Positions 52,028 through 60,325 of a stretch of DNA of 64,000 nucleotides are shown here, in pieces. The DNA comes from Celerinatantimonas sp046054195 (GTDB lineage Bacteria; Pseudomonadota; Gammaproteobacteria; Enterobacterales; Celerinatantimonadaceae). The first letter of the stretch is position 1, and every line of letters begins with the position of its first letter. Location of the stretch: NCBI RefSeq assembly GCF_046054195.1, contig NZ_JBEQCS010000014.1:46622-110621 (forward strand), written 5' to 3'. The notes under the pieces are model-generated. The model was not told where the DNA came from and made no database searches. It saw only the letters and a program-made list of their open reading frames with translations. Both the position numbers and the translations under genes were made by a program.

Positions 52028-52321
52028 TATGGGCTCACAAAATACTTATGTTCCATCCAAAATCCGCTATCAGAAATCATCCATGAATGATAAGTATTCT
52101 GTATATTTGAGCGTCTAGCGATGGCACTGAAATGAAATTAAAATTTGAGGATATATTAACAAAAATATCTTTTATATAATAACTTTATTATTACTATTGA
52201 ACGACAAATAGTCAGCTTTGACTAATTGAATAAATTTCACGCTAACATTTCTAAAATAGATTACACTGCTCTTCACCTATAGCATTCGCTATCGTTGCCT
52301 TCTTACACCAAAGGAATGGTT
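52028..52321. other. Gene-free divergent control region
   Basis: About 290 bp of AT-rich sequence between the divergent 51521 and 52322 genes; must hold both promoters. No distinct motif recognised. Confidence 0.4.
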
Positions 52322-53329
52322 ATGAACCTAAATCGATTGAAAATTTTACCCCTTATCGCCCTTTTGCCTTGGACTACAGCATATGCCGCATTGATGACGC
52401 CGCAACAGGCCGTCGTATCACTGCATCTTGAAGAGCTTGCAAATACTTATAAAACCACCACAGAGAACCAACAACCCCAGCAACAGAACCACTTAAAAGC
52501 CAACACGTTACTCATGGATATGGGCGTTATCAACGCGGATGATTTAAAACATCCGCAGCGTCTTAGCCACAAGCTGACTCAATTTGTTAATGATAATCTC
52601 GATACCTCAGAAAACTATTTAGGCAATGTCCATGATGAGAATATAGTGGAGCGAATCAACCATGCCTGGAAATACACCAAAGTCATTGATGACCCAAAAG
52701 TTCTTGCCCAGTTGAATCAATTTATTGATAAAGGCTATACCACTGGCTACAACGTTATCGATACCGACGACCTATCTCATTTTCATACGCTGCGAACCAT
52801 CCGTTATGGACACAATAATATCCGCCATGCGGATCAGTTAATCTACCTCATGCGTATTAAAGGCTTTGATCCAAAAGTTCAGCTGAGCGTGAAATCATCC
52901 GCATTTTTGTATCTGGCAAAATGGGGCAAACCAACCTATCCCGTCACGACCCTGCCTAGCGGCAAAATGGTTGCAGTAGCCAAAGAATATAATCTTGATT
53001 TTGAATTTAAAAGCGTACAACGCAAAGCGCAGTTTATGGCACTGATTAATCAATACGCCAAAAAAGATAGTAAAAATGAAAAAGGCTTAATTTATGAAGC
53101 CTGGTGGCAACCCTTCTATCGCTCATATACACCAATGAAAGGCTACGATGTGCTGATGGAAAACCGCATTGAAATTGGTAACTATCAAGCCCAGTTGATG
53201 GTTTTACCTGAAAAAGCGCAAGCTCAGGCAGAACACATTCAACGCGATGCACCCAAAATGCAAGTACACACGCTTAAAACATGGGTGAATCCTTCATTTT
53301 ACCGTTACATGCATGGTGATTATAAATAA
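52322..53329 (+). CDS. Exported protein of unknown function
   Basis: A 335-residue protein with a signal peptide (M-N-L-N-R-L-K-I-L-P ... T-A-Y-A, cleavage near 22). The mature part is soluble, mainly helical, with Q-rich N-terminus and H-F-H-T-L-R-T-I-R-Y-G-H in the middle. The ATG at 52322 is chosen because AAAGGA lies 7 nt before it. Family not recognised. Convergent with a LysR gene 17 bp away. Confidence 0.65.
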   Translation: MNLNRLKILPLIALLPWTTAYAALMTPQQAVVSLHLEELANTYKTTTENQQPQQQNHLKANTLLMDMGVINADDLKHPQRLSHKLTQFVNDNLDTSENYLGNVHDENIVERINHAWKYTKVIDDPKVLAQLNQFIDKGYTTGYNVIDTDDLSHFHTLRTIRYGHNNIRHADQLIYLMRIKGFDPKVQLSVKSSAFLYLAKWGKPTYPVTTLPSGKMVAVAKEYNLDFEFKSVQRKAQFMALINQYAKKDSKNEKGLIYEAWWQPFYRSYTPMKGYDVLMENRIEIGNYQAQLMVLPEKAQAQAEHIQRDAPKMQVHTLKTWVNPSFYRYMHGDYK

Positions 53330-53346
53330 CCGCACAATAAATTAGC

Positions 53347-54228
53347 TTATTGAACCCGTGCCAACAGCATCTGTTTGGCATGGGCAACTCGAGGTTGTCG
53401 TAAAGCACTCGGTAACCAAATGAGATAATAATTAATCTCAGTATGTGAGCGAGGTGGTGGGATTAATTGAAGCTCACCACTTTTAAGTTGCGATTCGCAC
53501 AAAAACTGTGGCATGACTGACCAACCAACCCCTTGAACCAATAACGAGCGGTGAGCCCTGAGATCCTGCCCGACCATCGCTGGCATCAGCTCAAATGCGC
53601 GAATGCGATTATGTTCAAGCCACTGGTCAACTAACGACAGTTCAAGGTTATAAGCTAATAATGGTTCTTGTAATAAGACCTTTGCAAAATCAGCGGCTTT
53701 CATCAAGCGCTCAACAACGATAGGCGCTGCCACAGCGACGACTTTGTCAGTTAAAATTGTTTGGCTGCTTAAACGGTTATCACTAACAGGATGAGCCGAA
53801 ACACCTAAGTCACAATGCCCTTCTAAAAGCATTTGCGTCACCATCGGTCCATCACCAGTATGCATTCGCAGCCGAATGCCAGCTTCTAATAATGGCGCTA
53901 ATTGTGGCGCTAATTTTTCAGCCATAAAATCAGCATGCCCAATCAGCTGTAAAGCACCTGGAACATCGCGCGAGCGCGCTCGAGCCGACGCTAACGCGGC
54001 CTCGGCGGCATCGAGTTTATCACCAATATCAGCGGCTAACTCATCAGCGGCGGATGTCGGCACAACACCGCTGGTTTGTCGCGTAAAGAGAGGTCTACCG
54101 ATGGCGACTTCTAATCCGGCAATATGCCCCGATACCGCAGGTTGGGTTAAATTAAGCATTCGAGCAGCTCGACTGATTGAGCGCTGACGATAAACCTCGA
54201 TAAATGTTCTAAGTCTGACGAGCGACAT
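53347..54228 (-). CDS. LysR-family transcriptional regulator, divergent to the aldehyde dehydrogenase
   Basis: A 293-residue LysR regulator: HTH at residues 3-60 (S-I-S-R-A-A-R-M-L-N-L-T-Q-P-A-V-S-G-H) and an effector domain. It is divergent from the aldehyde dehydrogenase/DJ-1 operon across a 116-bp gap, the usual LysR layout, so that operon is the likely target. Confidence 0.9.
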   Translation of the reverse strand: MSLVRLRTFIEVYRQRSISRAARMLNLTQPAVSGHIAGLEVAIGRPLFTRQTSGVVPTSAADELAADIGDKLDAAEAALASARARSRDVPGALQLIGHADFMAEKLAPQLAPLLEAGIRLRMHTGDGPMVTQMLLEGHCDLGVSAHPVSDNRLSSQTILTDKVVAVAAPIVVERLMKAADFAKVLLQEPLLAYNLELSLVDQWLEHNRIRAFELMPAMVGQDLRAHRSLLVQGVGWSVMPQFLCESQLKSGELQLIPPPRSHTEINYYLIWLPSALRQPRVAHAKQMLLARVQ

Positions 54229-54344
54229 AACTACCCATAAAAAATTTTATACCCCTACTAAAATAGCATTGTTATCTCTCTCCCACCAATGTGACGTACT
54301 CTTAGCTCAACAAAAATTCGGCCAAAGAGAAAGCGAGCCACCTT

Positions 54345-55766
54345 ATGAGCGATTCACAACAGTTACATTCGGATTTATTAAACACTCTAAACAGTTTAAA
54401 AAAAGCACATCTTGAGCAAGGACTCGCCAACGTCCAATTACGCCAAGACCGGCTGCGCCGAGCAATTGCACTGCTAAGCGATAATCGTCAGCAACTTGCA
54501 GATGCAATCAGTCACGATTTCGGTCATCGCAGCGCTTATCAGTCATTACTGGCCGATGTTGCCAGCAGTATCAGTGCACTTAAATATGCAGCAGAAAATC
54601 TCGAGCAGTGGATGCAACCAGAAGAGGTGAGCGCCCCAGCAGAGGGAATGCAAACATTTATTCAACAGCAACCATTGGGGGTGATTGGCATCATCAGCCC
54701 TTGGAATTTTCCTTTAAACCTGGCTTTTGGTCCTTTAGCTGGAATATTTGCAGCTGGCAATACCGCGATGCTTAAGCCCTCAGAGCTCACACCGCGAACC
54801 TCAGCGTTGCTACAAAAATTGGTGGCTCAATATTTTAAACCTGATGAATTAGTCGTTGTATTAGGCGATGCGGACGTTGGCCAAGCATTTAGTTCTTTAC
54901 CATTTGATCATTTAGTCTTTACCGGTAGCAGTAATGTTGGCAAACATGTGATGCGAGCGGCAAGTGAAAACCTAGTCCCTGTCACATTAGAGCTCGGCGG
55001 CAAATCTCCTGTCGTTGTGGCTGAAGATGCGGATATTAAACAGGCTGCAGTTCGAACATTGAGCGTCAAAACCTTTAATGCTGGGCAGATCTGCGTATCG
55101 CCCGACTATCTTATGTTACCCAATACGGCCAGCGATGCGTTTGTCAGCGCTTGTCGCGAGTTTATGAGCAAAAGCTTTGCGACAATTGCAAACAATCCTG
55201 ACTACACATCAATTATTAGCCAGAGACATTTTGAGCGACTTCTAACACTGCTCGAAGATGCGAAAGCCAAAGGTGCAACAGTTATTGCGCTCGCCCCTTT
55301 GAACGAAGCAGCTTTCGATGCGAAAACGCGCAAAATCGCACCACATTTGCTTGTTAATGTCACAGATGAAATGCAAATCATGCAAGAAGAGATTTTTGGG
55401 CCACTGTTACCTATAAAGAGCTATCAGCAGGTCGATGAAGCCATCGATTATATTAACGCGCATCCACGCCCATTAGCAGCATATTACTTTGGCAAAAATA
55501 GCGCATTGCAGCATGACTTTGCCCAAAGAACCACATCAGGTGCTTTAGTCATTAACGATGTCATGACGCACGCCTCTATCGATACGCTGCCTTTTGGCGG
55601 TGTCGGGGCATCAGGTATCGGAGCCTACCACGGCATTCATGGCTTTAAACGTTTCACCCATGCAAAAGCGGTGGTCAAACAAAGTGAGGATGGGGCTTCA
55701 AACCTTCGCTTACGAGCCCCCTATCAACAAAAACACAAAGATTTATCGGCTCTGTTTAACGCATAG
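54345..55766 (+). CDS. Aldehyde dehydrogenase (coniferyl-aldehyde-dehydrogenase type)
   Basis: A 473-residue NAD(P)-dependent aldehyde dehydrogenase with intact catalytic set: Asn121 (P-W-N-F-P), Glu216 (L-E-L-G-G-K) and Cys250 (N-A-G-Q-I-C). Overall sequence resembles class 3-like/coniferyl aldehyde dehydrogenases. Oxidises an aldehyde to the acid in the cytoplasm. Followed by a DJ-1 gene, which suggests detoxification of reactive carbonyls. Confidence 0.9.
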   Translation: MSDSQQLHSDLLNTLNSLKKAHLEQGLANVQLRQDRLRRAIALLSDNRQQLADAISHDFGHRSAYQSLLADVASSISALKYAAENLEQWMQPEEVSAPAEGMQTFIQQQPLGVIGIISPWNFPLNLAFGPLAGIFAAGNTAMLKPSELTPRTSALLQKLVAQYFKPDELVVVLGDADVGQAFSSLPFDHLVFTGSSNVGKHVMRAASENLVPVTLELGGKSPVVVAEDADIKQAAVRTLSVKTFNAGQICVSPDYLMLPNTASDAFVSACREFMSKSFATIANNPDYTSIISQRHFERLLTLLEDAKAKGATVIALAPLNEAAFDAKTRKIAPHLLVNVTDEMQIMQEEIFGPLLPIKSYQQVDEAIDYINAHPRPLAAYYFGKNSALQHDFAQRTTSGALVINDVMTHASIDTLPFGGVGASGIGAYHGIHGFKRFTHAKAVVKQSEDGASNLRLRAPYQQKHKDLSALFNA

Positions 55767-55823
55767 GCCCAACATTTATAGATAAACAAAATTATCGGCT
55801 CAAAAATGAGCAAGGAGTAAACT

Positions 55824-56504
55824 ATGAAAATTTTAATGGTATTAACATCTCACGACCAACTCGGCGATACTGGCAAAAAAACAGGCTTTTGGTTAGAAGA
55901 GTTTGCAGCGCCCTATTACACGTTTAAAGATGCAGGAGCAGAGCTAGTGCTCGCTTCACCATTAGGTGGTCAGCCGCCATTAGACCCCAAAAGCGCCTTA
56001 GAAGATTTCCAGACCGATCTCACACATCGATTTAATCAGGATCTGCAAGCTCAACAAGCTTTAGCCAATACGGTTCGATTAGATTCGGTTCATGAACAAA
56101 ACTTCGATGCCGTATTTTACCCTGGGGGCCATGGCCCATTGTGGGATTTAACCAATTCAAACGACTCAATCAAGCTGATTGAAGCATTTATTGCAGCGGA
56201 TAAACCGACTGGATTTGTCTGCCATGCGCCTGCGGTATTACGCCATGTCAAATCTGCTGATGGACAAGCAATAGTGAAAGGTAAAAATGTGACAGGATTT
56301 ACCAATGGTGAAGAAGCAGATGTGCAACTCACTGATGTCGTGCCATTTTTAATTGAAGATGAATTTATTCGTCTCGGCGCTCATTACCACAAAACTGAAA
56401 ACTGGGCACCATATGTTGTTGAGCACGGCAAACTGATAACAGGGCAAAACCCAGCAAGTTCAGCCCCAGTGGCTGAGGCTTTGTTAAAACAATTAGCACA
56501 ATAA
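55824..56504 (+). CDS. DJ-1/PfpI-family type 1 glutamine amidotransferase-like protein (Hsp31-like glyoxalase)
   Basis: A 226-residue DJ-1-superfamily protein: nucleophile Cys133 (G-F-V-C-H-A-P), Glu25 (F-W-L-E-E) and the Y-P-G-G-H-G-P loop. The size and the T-G-F-W-L-E-E opening place it with the Hsp31/GATase1-like glyoxalase III group that removes methylglyoxal. It starts 57 bp after the aldehyde dehydrogenase with AAGGAG before the ATG; one operon. Confidence 0.9.
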   Translation: MKILMVLTSHDQLGDTGKKTGFWLEEFAAPYYTFKDAGAELVLASPLGGQPPLDPKSALEDFQTDLTHRFNQDLQAQQALANTVRLDSVHEQNFDAVFYPGGHGPLWDLTNSNDSIKLIEAFIAADKPTGFVCHAPAVLRHVKSADGQAIVKGKNVTGFTNGEEADVQLTDVVPFLIEDEFIRLGAHYHKTENWAPYVVEHGKLITGQNPASSAPVAEALLKQLAQ

Positions 56505-56520
56505 AACGCTAAAATTGAAT

Positions 56521-56542
56521 GGGGCGATATTAAAACCGCCCC
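56521..56542 (+). terminator. Hairpin after the DJ-1 gene
   Basis: GGGGCG / CGCCCC, 6-bp G+C stem with 10-nt loop, 16 bp after the stop; no T-run. Probable terminator separating this operon from the cassette array. Confidence 0.5.
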
Positions 56543-56620
56543 GGTTGAAGCACTTGTAGGGCATTTATTTAACGCCATCGCTAATATGCGCTGCGAGCTT
56601 TTCACCGACCAGTCAGCAAA

Positions 56621-57034
56621 CTATACCTGTGAGTAACTACTCCAAGTGAGTTCAAATTCACAGCTTGTAATATGCCACTTCGTCCAACCAGTTGAGTGGA
56701 ACCCCTTCAAGGTATAATACACGCGCCCTTTTCCATCGACACTACTGATTGCCTCTAATATTTCTTCGTCAATAGGTGCTGTTGGACACTGATGCTCTTG
56801 AAATGCTTTAGTCTCATCATTGTAAATAGATGCAATACTCTTAGTGACACCGTGAAAAGTCAGCACACAATTGTCGATATATTTTGCGACAGAATGAGGG
56901 TTATCAACGTGCTCAGGCAGAATCTTCGCGAACTCTAAATAAAGACGAATGCATTCCTTCTCAATATCAATTTTTGATATTGGGCTATCGTGGAAATCCA
57001 AATTGTTAAATTGACGGCTCGTTATATATCTCAT
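56621..57034 (-). CDS. Cassette gene, hypothetical (last in array)
   Basis: A 137-residue soluble protein (N-N-L-D-F-H-D-S-P-I-S-K-I, V-L-T-F-H-G-V, ending W-H-I-T-S-C-E-F-E-L-T-W-S-S-Y). The beta-rich L-D-F-H-D-S pattern occurs in several immunity-type or orphan proteins; family not assigned. It follows an attC on its 5' side and is the distal cassette. Downstream only a degenerate attC-like end (GTTAAAT near 56570) is seen. Confidence 0.62.
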   Translation of the reverse strand: MRYITSRQFNNLDFHDSPISKIDIEKECIRLYLEFAKILPEHVDNPHSVAKYIDNCVLTFHGVTKSIASIYNDETKAFQEHQCPTAPIDEEILEAISSVDGKGRVYYTLKGFHSTGWTKWHITSCEFELTWSSYSQV

Positions 57035-57142
57035 ATGAATGCCTAATGGTAGCTAAGAAGCGCGATGACAGGAGCGCCCCTACGATAACATCTCAATCTC
57101 TCAACATGGCCTAATATTTTATTAGTGCGCATGCGCATTTCT

Positions 57143-57175
57143 CAAACCTATTATCTCAAATCGCAAATATATAAC
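57143..57175 (-). repeat. 33-bp element shared with the first cassette region, copy 2
   Basis: Minus-strand copy, 32/33 identical to 39832-39864. Starts at the R' end of the attC at 57169-57230 and continues into the leader of the 56621 gene. It is followed by a 12-bp palindrome TGCGCATGCGCA (57126-57137). Confidence 0.8.
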
Positions 57176-57230
57176 TGATTCAAACCGAAAGAGCTGAGCG
57201 TTGTGAATCTGCTTAAATTGATTGTTATGT
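57169..57230 (-). repeat. attC site B1
   Basis: 62 bp. R'' ACATAAC overlaps the TAA stop of the preceding gene; the start ATAACAATC-AATTTAAGCAGAT parallels the aadA1 attC. Ends CAGTTATAT (R'). Inner arms GATTC / GAATC pair. Confidence 0.75.
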
Positions 57231-57632
57231 TTGAGCTAAAAAGTGAACCATGAACTGCTCATTCCACTCATAAAACTCAATGTTTTTCTCGATTGGACAA
57301 AACTCTGATTTACACGTCCCTTTGTACAACGAAAAATCAAAGTATGCCTGCGCAACACCGTCAATTAATAAGGCAGCTTTTGTCGCATCCTCACCCCATA
57401 ATATGGATACTTTCATGCTGTCTTCGCTAGACTCATTACATTGATATATACCAAATGCTGTAATAATTGGATTATTGTCTTTCTCATAATCTAAAGGATA
57501 AAAATACCCAGTCCGTCCATCATCTTCAAAAACCACCTCATAACGTCCTATAGGGCTTTTGCTCCCAAACTGAAATGGAGTACCTGGATAAACCTCCTCA
57601 GTTTTAAAACCACTTACAACAATTTGATTCAT
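57225..57632 (-). CDS. Cassette gene, hypothetical
   Basis: A 135-residue soluble protein, mostly beta (M-N-Q-I-V-V-S-G-F, S-P-I-G-R-Y-E-V-V-F-E-D-D-G-R-T-G-Y-F-Y-P-L-D, N-E-Q-F-M-V-H-F-L). The ATG at 57632 with AGGAAAAATT before it is the true start; a longer frame to 57698 would read through the attC. The stop is inside attC B1. Family unknown. Confidence 0.68.
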   Translation of the reverse strand: MNQIVVSGFKTEEVYPGTPFQFGSKSPIGRYEVVFEDDGRTGYFYPLDYEKDNNPIITAFGIYQCNESSEDSMKVSILWGEDATKAALLIDGVAQAYFDFSLYKGTCKSEFCPIEKNIEFYEWNEQFMVHFLAQT

Positions 57633-57648
57633 AATTTTTCCTATAAGA

Positions 57649-57773
57649 CATAATGCCCAATTCACTCTATGAGCAACACTACACGAAAGCTCATGCATTG
57701 CTTCATAAACGCTAAACTAACTGCAAACCCAAAATGCCACGCGTTGCGAGTCACGGTTTAATTGCTTGTTATA
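57649..57773 (-). repeat. attC site B2 (VCR-like)
   Basis: 125 bp. Starts TATAACAAGCAATTAAACC and includes GACTCGCAACGCGTGGCA, which is nearly identical to Vibrio superintegron repeats; ends near GCATTATG. Clearest attC of the array. Confidence 0.85.
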
Positions 57774-57905
57774 TTTATTTAACTTCTCGAAATCAGAAGG
57801 ATACCACCACTCATTGTTATAAATAAACTCCCCGTTATTTTTGCCAATTTTCTCCCAAAATTTGCCATTTTCAATCTCTGTCCGATACAACTTAGTTCTA
57901 TATAA
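57774..57905 (-). pseudogene. Cassette body without a complete gene
   Basis: Only 132 bp lie between attC B2 and B3. They encode in frame Y-R-T-E-I-E-N-G-K-F-W-E-K-I-G-K, then E-F-I-Y-N-N-E-W-W-Y-P-S-D-F-E, with no start codon of their own. It looks like the C-terminal end of a truncated cassette gene. A 97-codon frame over the region (57717-58010) is mostly translated attC and is not a gene. Confidence 0.55.
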
Positions 57906-58001
57906 ATATAACGCTGAAAACAGTTGCAAAATACATAGCACTATATTTAGGATACCAAAATTCGTGACATGTATTTTTGTCAATTGCTGCGACTCGTTAG
58001 G
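57906..58001 (-). repeat. attC site B3
   Basis: 96 bp. Starts CCTAACGAGTCGCAGCAATTG and has the inner segment TGTCACGAATTTTGG also seen in B5; ends CAGCGTTATAT. Lies 6 bp after the stop of the 58007 gene. Confidence 0.82.
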
Positions 58002-58006
58002 ACTTA

Positions 58007-58417
58007 TCAACGCTCAAGTTCATCTAGAACCCATAAAATGCCAGCAATACCATTGTTTTTTACACAATATATTCCCGTGTCTATATAGGAATTAGATAAA
58101 GGCTCCGGTGAATTGCCATAGTAGCAGTTTGTATAAAACTTTGAATCTTCTGGCACTGATTTTAAAAAGGCTAACGCATATTTCTTTGCACCTTCTTTAC
58201 TCATTAATTCTCTGTTGGAGTACAGGTGGATAGATATTGCCTGCTCAAGATAAGAAATCGCTTCATTAAATTCTAATTCACTTTCCCACTCAGATGGATC
58301 ATCTAAATGCAAAATACGGAACCTTTCTTTTCGCGTAAGTATCTGCTTGCCTCGATAAATTCCAAAAATAGTTTTACCTGCACGCCTTTCCAAGCATATT
58401 TGTTCACAGATATGCAT
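58007..58417 (-). CDS. Cassette gene, hypothetical
   Basis: A 136-residue soluble protein (S-E-W-E-S-E-L-E-F-N-E-A-I-S-Y-L-E-Q-A, then Y-A-L-A-F-L-K-S-V-P-E-D-S-K). Helical and acidic, of the type common in integron cassettes. Its stop is followed by attC B3. Family not recognised. Confidence 0.65.
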   Translation of the reverse strand: MHICEQICLERRAGKTIFGIYRGKQILTRKERFRILHLDDPSEWESELEFNEAISYLEQAISIHLYSNRELMSKEGAKKYALAFLKSVPEDSKFYTNCYYGNSPEPLSNSYIDTGIYCVKNNGIAGILWVLDELER

Positions 58418-58482
58418 ATTTATCCTAAGTCCTCACTCTTGCTGCACTGGCGTTTTTTTGCGTCTATTACCTGGGATTATTA

Positions 58483-58758
58483 TTAGTTTTGAACTTTATG
58501 AGAAAGCTCAATCGTTTGTTCTCGGTTTTTAGTAACGACCAACCAATCAAATAGGACTTCACTATACTGGCCAGTTACTTGATGAAACTGTGCGGTCTTT
58601 GTTTCTTCACCGAAGAATTGAGCTTTCTTAGCTGATTTTACAGCTTGAACAATTTTATCTGCGAACTCCAGAAGCTCTTGCTCAGTCCCAATTAGAAAAG
58701 CCTCTTCCCATCCAGTTTGAGCCGTAATCAAAGGGCCTGCATTTCTTTCTTTGTTCAT
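58483..58758 (-). CDS. Cassette gene, Imm32-like immunity-type protein
   Basis: A 91-residue protein (F-L-I-G-T-E-Q-E-L-L-E-F-A-D-K-I-V-Q-A-V-K-S-A near the N-terminus; F-D-W-L-V-V-T-K at the end). The G-T-x-E-x-L-x-x-L-A-x-x-I pattern resembles Imm32-family proteins; assignment is tentative. Preceded by attC B5; the 65 bp after its stop hold only a short degenerate attC-like sequence. Confidence 0.55.
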   Translation of the reverse strand: MNKERNAGPLITAQTGWEEAFLIGTEQELLEFADKIVQAVKSAKKAQFFGEETKTAQFHQVTGQYSEVLFDWLVVTKNREQTIELSHKVQN

Positions 58759-58783
58759 TTGATATCCATAATTTTCAAGGGAC

Positions 58784-58907
58784 TAATAACACTGAGCTCA
58801 GCGTAAAATTACGAGCGCTAGCGAGTATTTTATCCGTTGCGTCACCATAATTTTTCCTCGGCAAAATTCGTGACAATTATTTTGTCAATTGCTTCGACTT
58901 GTTATTG
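58784..58907 (-). repeat. attC site B5
   Basis: 124 bp. Starts CAATAACAAGTCGAAGCAATTG, shares TTGTCACGAATTTTGC with B3, ends CAGTGTTATTA. Lies 5 bp after the stop of the LprI-like gene. Confidence 0.82.
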
Positions 58908-58912
58908 CGTAG

Positions 58913-59332
58913 TTATCTGGGCTCTGGTAATACTGGTGGCGTACTATCCTCGTAAGTTAAATAGTTTTCCCAAAGTTCATGGGTTCTTTGCTTTGTTAAC
59001 CTAATGCTGCAAGTTATAGACATTGCATTTCTTATCGTTCCTTCTCTCCATTGTGTATAAACAGAGTCACAATTCGATGACCTGTAAGTTTTCCAATCCT
59101 TTTGAGCGATTTTTATTGATTTAACCACCTCTGGATCATAGGAATTATTGCCCAAACTAGCTTGGAGATATTTATTCATTTTTGCATCAGCAAGCACTAA
59201 GTTATCAGATAAACATTCATTCATATCAATAGTAGTCTTTACATCACTGCTGTTGCTACAATCTATAGGCTTATCTGCTGCAGATACTGTGAAAGATAAA
59301 CTAGCTAAAATAATAGTAAAAAACTTATTCAT
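58913..59332 (-). CDS. Cassette gene, LprI-like (DUF1311) secreted protein
   Basis: A 139-residue protein with a signal peptide (M-N-K-F-F-T-I-I-L-A-S-L-S-F-T-V-S-A-A). The mature part has the DUF1311/LprI pattern: M-N-E-C-L, A-D-A-K-M-N-K-Y, Q-K-D-W-K-T-Y-R-S-S-N-C and C-S-I-R-L-T-K-Q-R-T. Relatives inhibit lysozyme or stay uncharacterised in the periplasm. The ATG at 59332 is chosen (GAGGAAAATT before it); the longer frame reads into attC B6. Confidence 0.78.
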   Translation of the reverse strand: MNKFFTIILASLSFTVSAADKPIDCSNSSDVKTTIDMNECLSDNLVLADAKMNKYLQASLGNNSYDPEVVKSIKIAQKDWKTYRSSNCDSVYTQWREGTIRNAMSITCSIRLTKQRTHELWENYLTYEDSTPPVLPEPR

Positions 59333-59341
59333 AATTTTCCT

Positions 59342-59404
59342 CAAAAACTGACGCATGGTAAAAATGCCACGCGTTGCGAATCACTCTTAAGCAACTTGTT
59401 ATGT
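59342..59404 (-). repeat. attC site B6
   Basis: 63 bp. Starts ACATAACAAGTTGCTTAAG and contains GATTCGCAACGCGTGGCA; the R' end is degenerate (GTTTTTG). The start overlaps the stop of the frameshifted cassette gene. Confidence 0.75.
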
Positions 59405-59702
59405 TTGTTCTACATTCGCGCGATCACACCAATACTCTGAGTAACTTTCGTTTACCCAACACTCAATTCGTATTGTACCAAACTCTTTATAACTACCTAA
59501 TTCTTTTGAGATTCTTATACGTTCAGACGATAGTAGATCACTAACTGAATCAGCCAAGTCTTCAAAGCCATGGAGTTCAATATTCTCGTTTGCAGTTTGA
59601 AGATTAAGCTTCAGAGCTCCTTGTTCTTCAGTGCGAACAAGCTGTGAGACTACAAATAAAATCTGGTCTCACACACTCAAATAGCCTCTTATAGTTGCTC
59701 AT
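59399..59702 (-). pseudogene. Frameshifted cassette gene
   Basis: From the ATG at 59702 (GGAGGGAAT before it) the frame reads M-S-N-Y-K-R-L-F-E-C-V-R-P-D-F and stops early after C-S-H. A second frame opens at the same place (L-F-V-V-S-Q-L-V-R-T-E-E-Q-G-A-L) and runs to the attC B6 overlap (ending V-E-Q-T). One indel near 59660-59680 joins them into a protein of about 100 residues. Family unknown. Confidence 0.65.
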
Positions 59703-59716
59703 ATTCCCTCCGAAAA

Positions 59717-59789
59717 CATAACTTTGCGTTAATGCGTGCCATACTGTGAGCGAAGCGAAACTGGCACGCGTTGCGCAATTGCTCTTATA
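59717..59789 (-). repeat. attC site B7
   Basis: 73 bp. Starts CGTATAAGAGCAATTGCGCAACGCGTGCC (first 20 bases shared style with B2; R'' has TATAAG instead of TATAAC) and ends AAAGTTATG. The arms GCAACGCGTGCC / GGCACGCATT pair. Confidence 0.78.
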
Positions 59790-59792
59790 CGT

Positions 59793-60208
59793 TTACGCTC
59801 TGAAACCGTAGATACGCAACCCTCTATCCGTAAGCTCAGTATCAAAGTGACCGACTGAGTTTAAGATACGCAATGCTCCATCTATATCTTGATGCCAATG
59901 TTTAAAGGGAACATTGAATCGCCACTGGGCTTACCTACTTTGGGGATTTCTAACCATTCAATTCGTTTGTAGGCGAAAGGACCTGATCCATAGTCACCCA
60001 CATACTTTTCCATTAACTCGTTTGATTTAGTAAACCAGCCTAGAAACTCATCATCGTTATCAACAAACTTCCAATAACACTGGTTCAACATCAATTCGGG
60101 TACATCTAATACCGTAAACACTTTACGCCATTTAGAATTTGACATTAGTGACACTGAAAATCGATTTTTAATAACCTTATCTAGGTATTCATCCATTCTT
60201 GCTGGCAT
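59793..60208 (-). pseudogene. Frameshifted cassette gene
   Basis: The frame from 60208 (M-P-A-R-M-D-E-Y-L-D-K-V ... G-K-P-S-G-D-S-M-F-P-L-N) stops at 59882. Another frame continues without break, V-P-F-K-H-W-H-Q-D-I-D-G-A-L-R-I-L-N-S-V and on to Y-G-F-R-A-stop at 59793, abutting attC B7 as expected for a cassette. A single indel near 59918-59930 explains it. Intact length would be about 138 residues. Function unknown. Confidence 0.68.
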
Positions 60209-60224
60209 GTCAAAACCTCCGAAC

Positions 60225-60316
60225 GTATAACGTGTATTTCAATTGCCGACTGCTGACGCTAATTTCGGGAACCAAAATTTGTGACAGTAAAATTTCAATT
60301 GGAACTTTTGTTATGC
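60225..60316 (-). repeat. attC site B8
   Basis: 92 bp. Starts GCATAACAAAAGTTCCAATTG and ends ACACGTTATAC, directly before the ribosome-binding site of the next cassette gene. R'' and R' (ATAAC / GTTAT) pair. Confidence 0.82.
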
Positions 60317-60325
60317 GAATTAGTT

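Noticed and set aside
57717..58010. 97-codon minus-strand frame
   Set aside because: Both ends are translated attC sequence (B3 at the N-terminus, B2 at the C-terminus); no ribosome-binding site.
58418..58482. Eighth attC between the 58007 and 58483 genes
   Set aside because: Contains only CTAATAATAATCCC and GGACTTAGG; ends do not fit R''/R' and inner arms do not pair well. Possibly a degenerate site.
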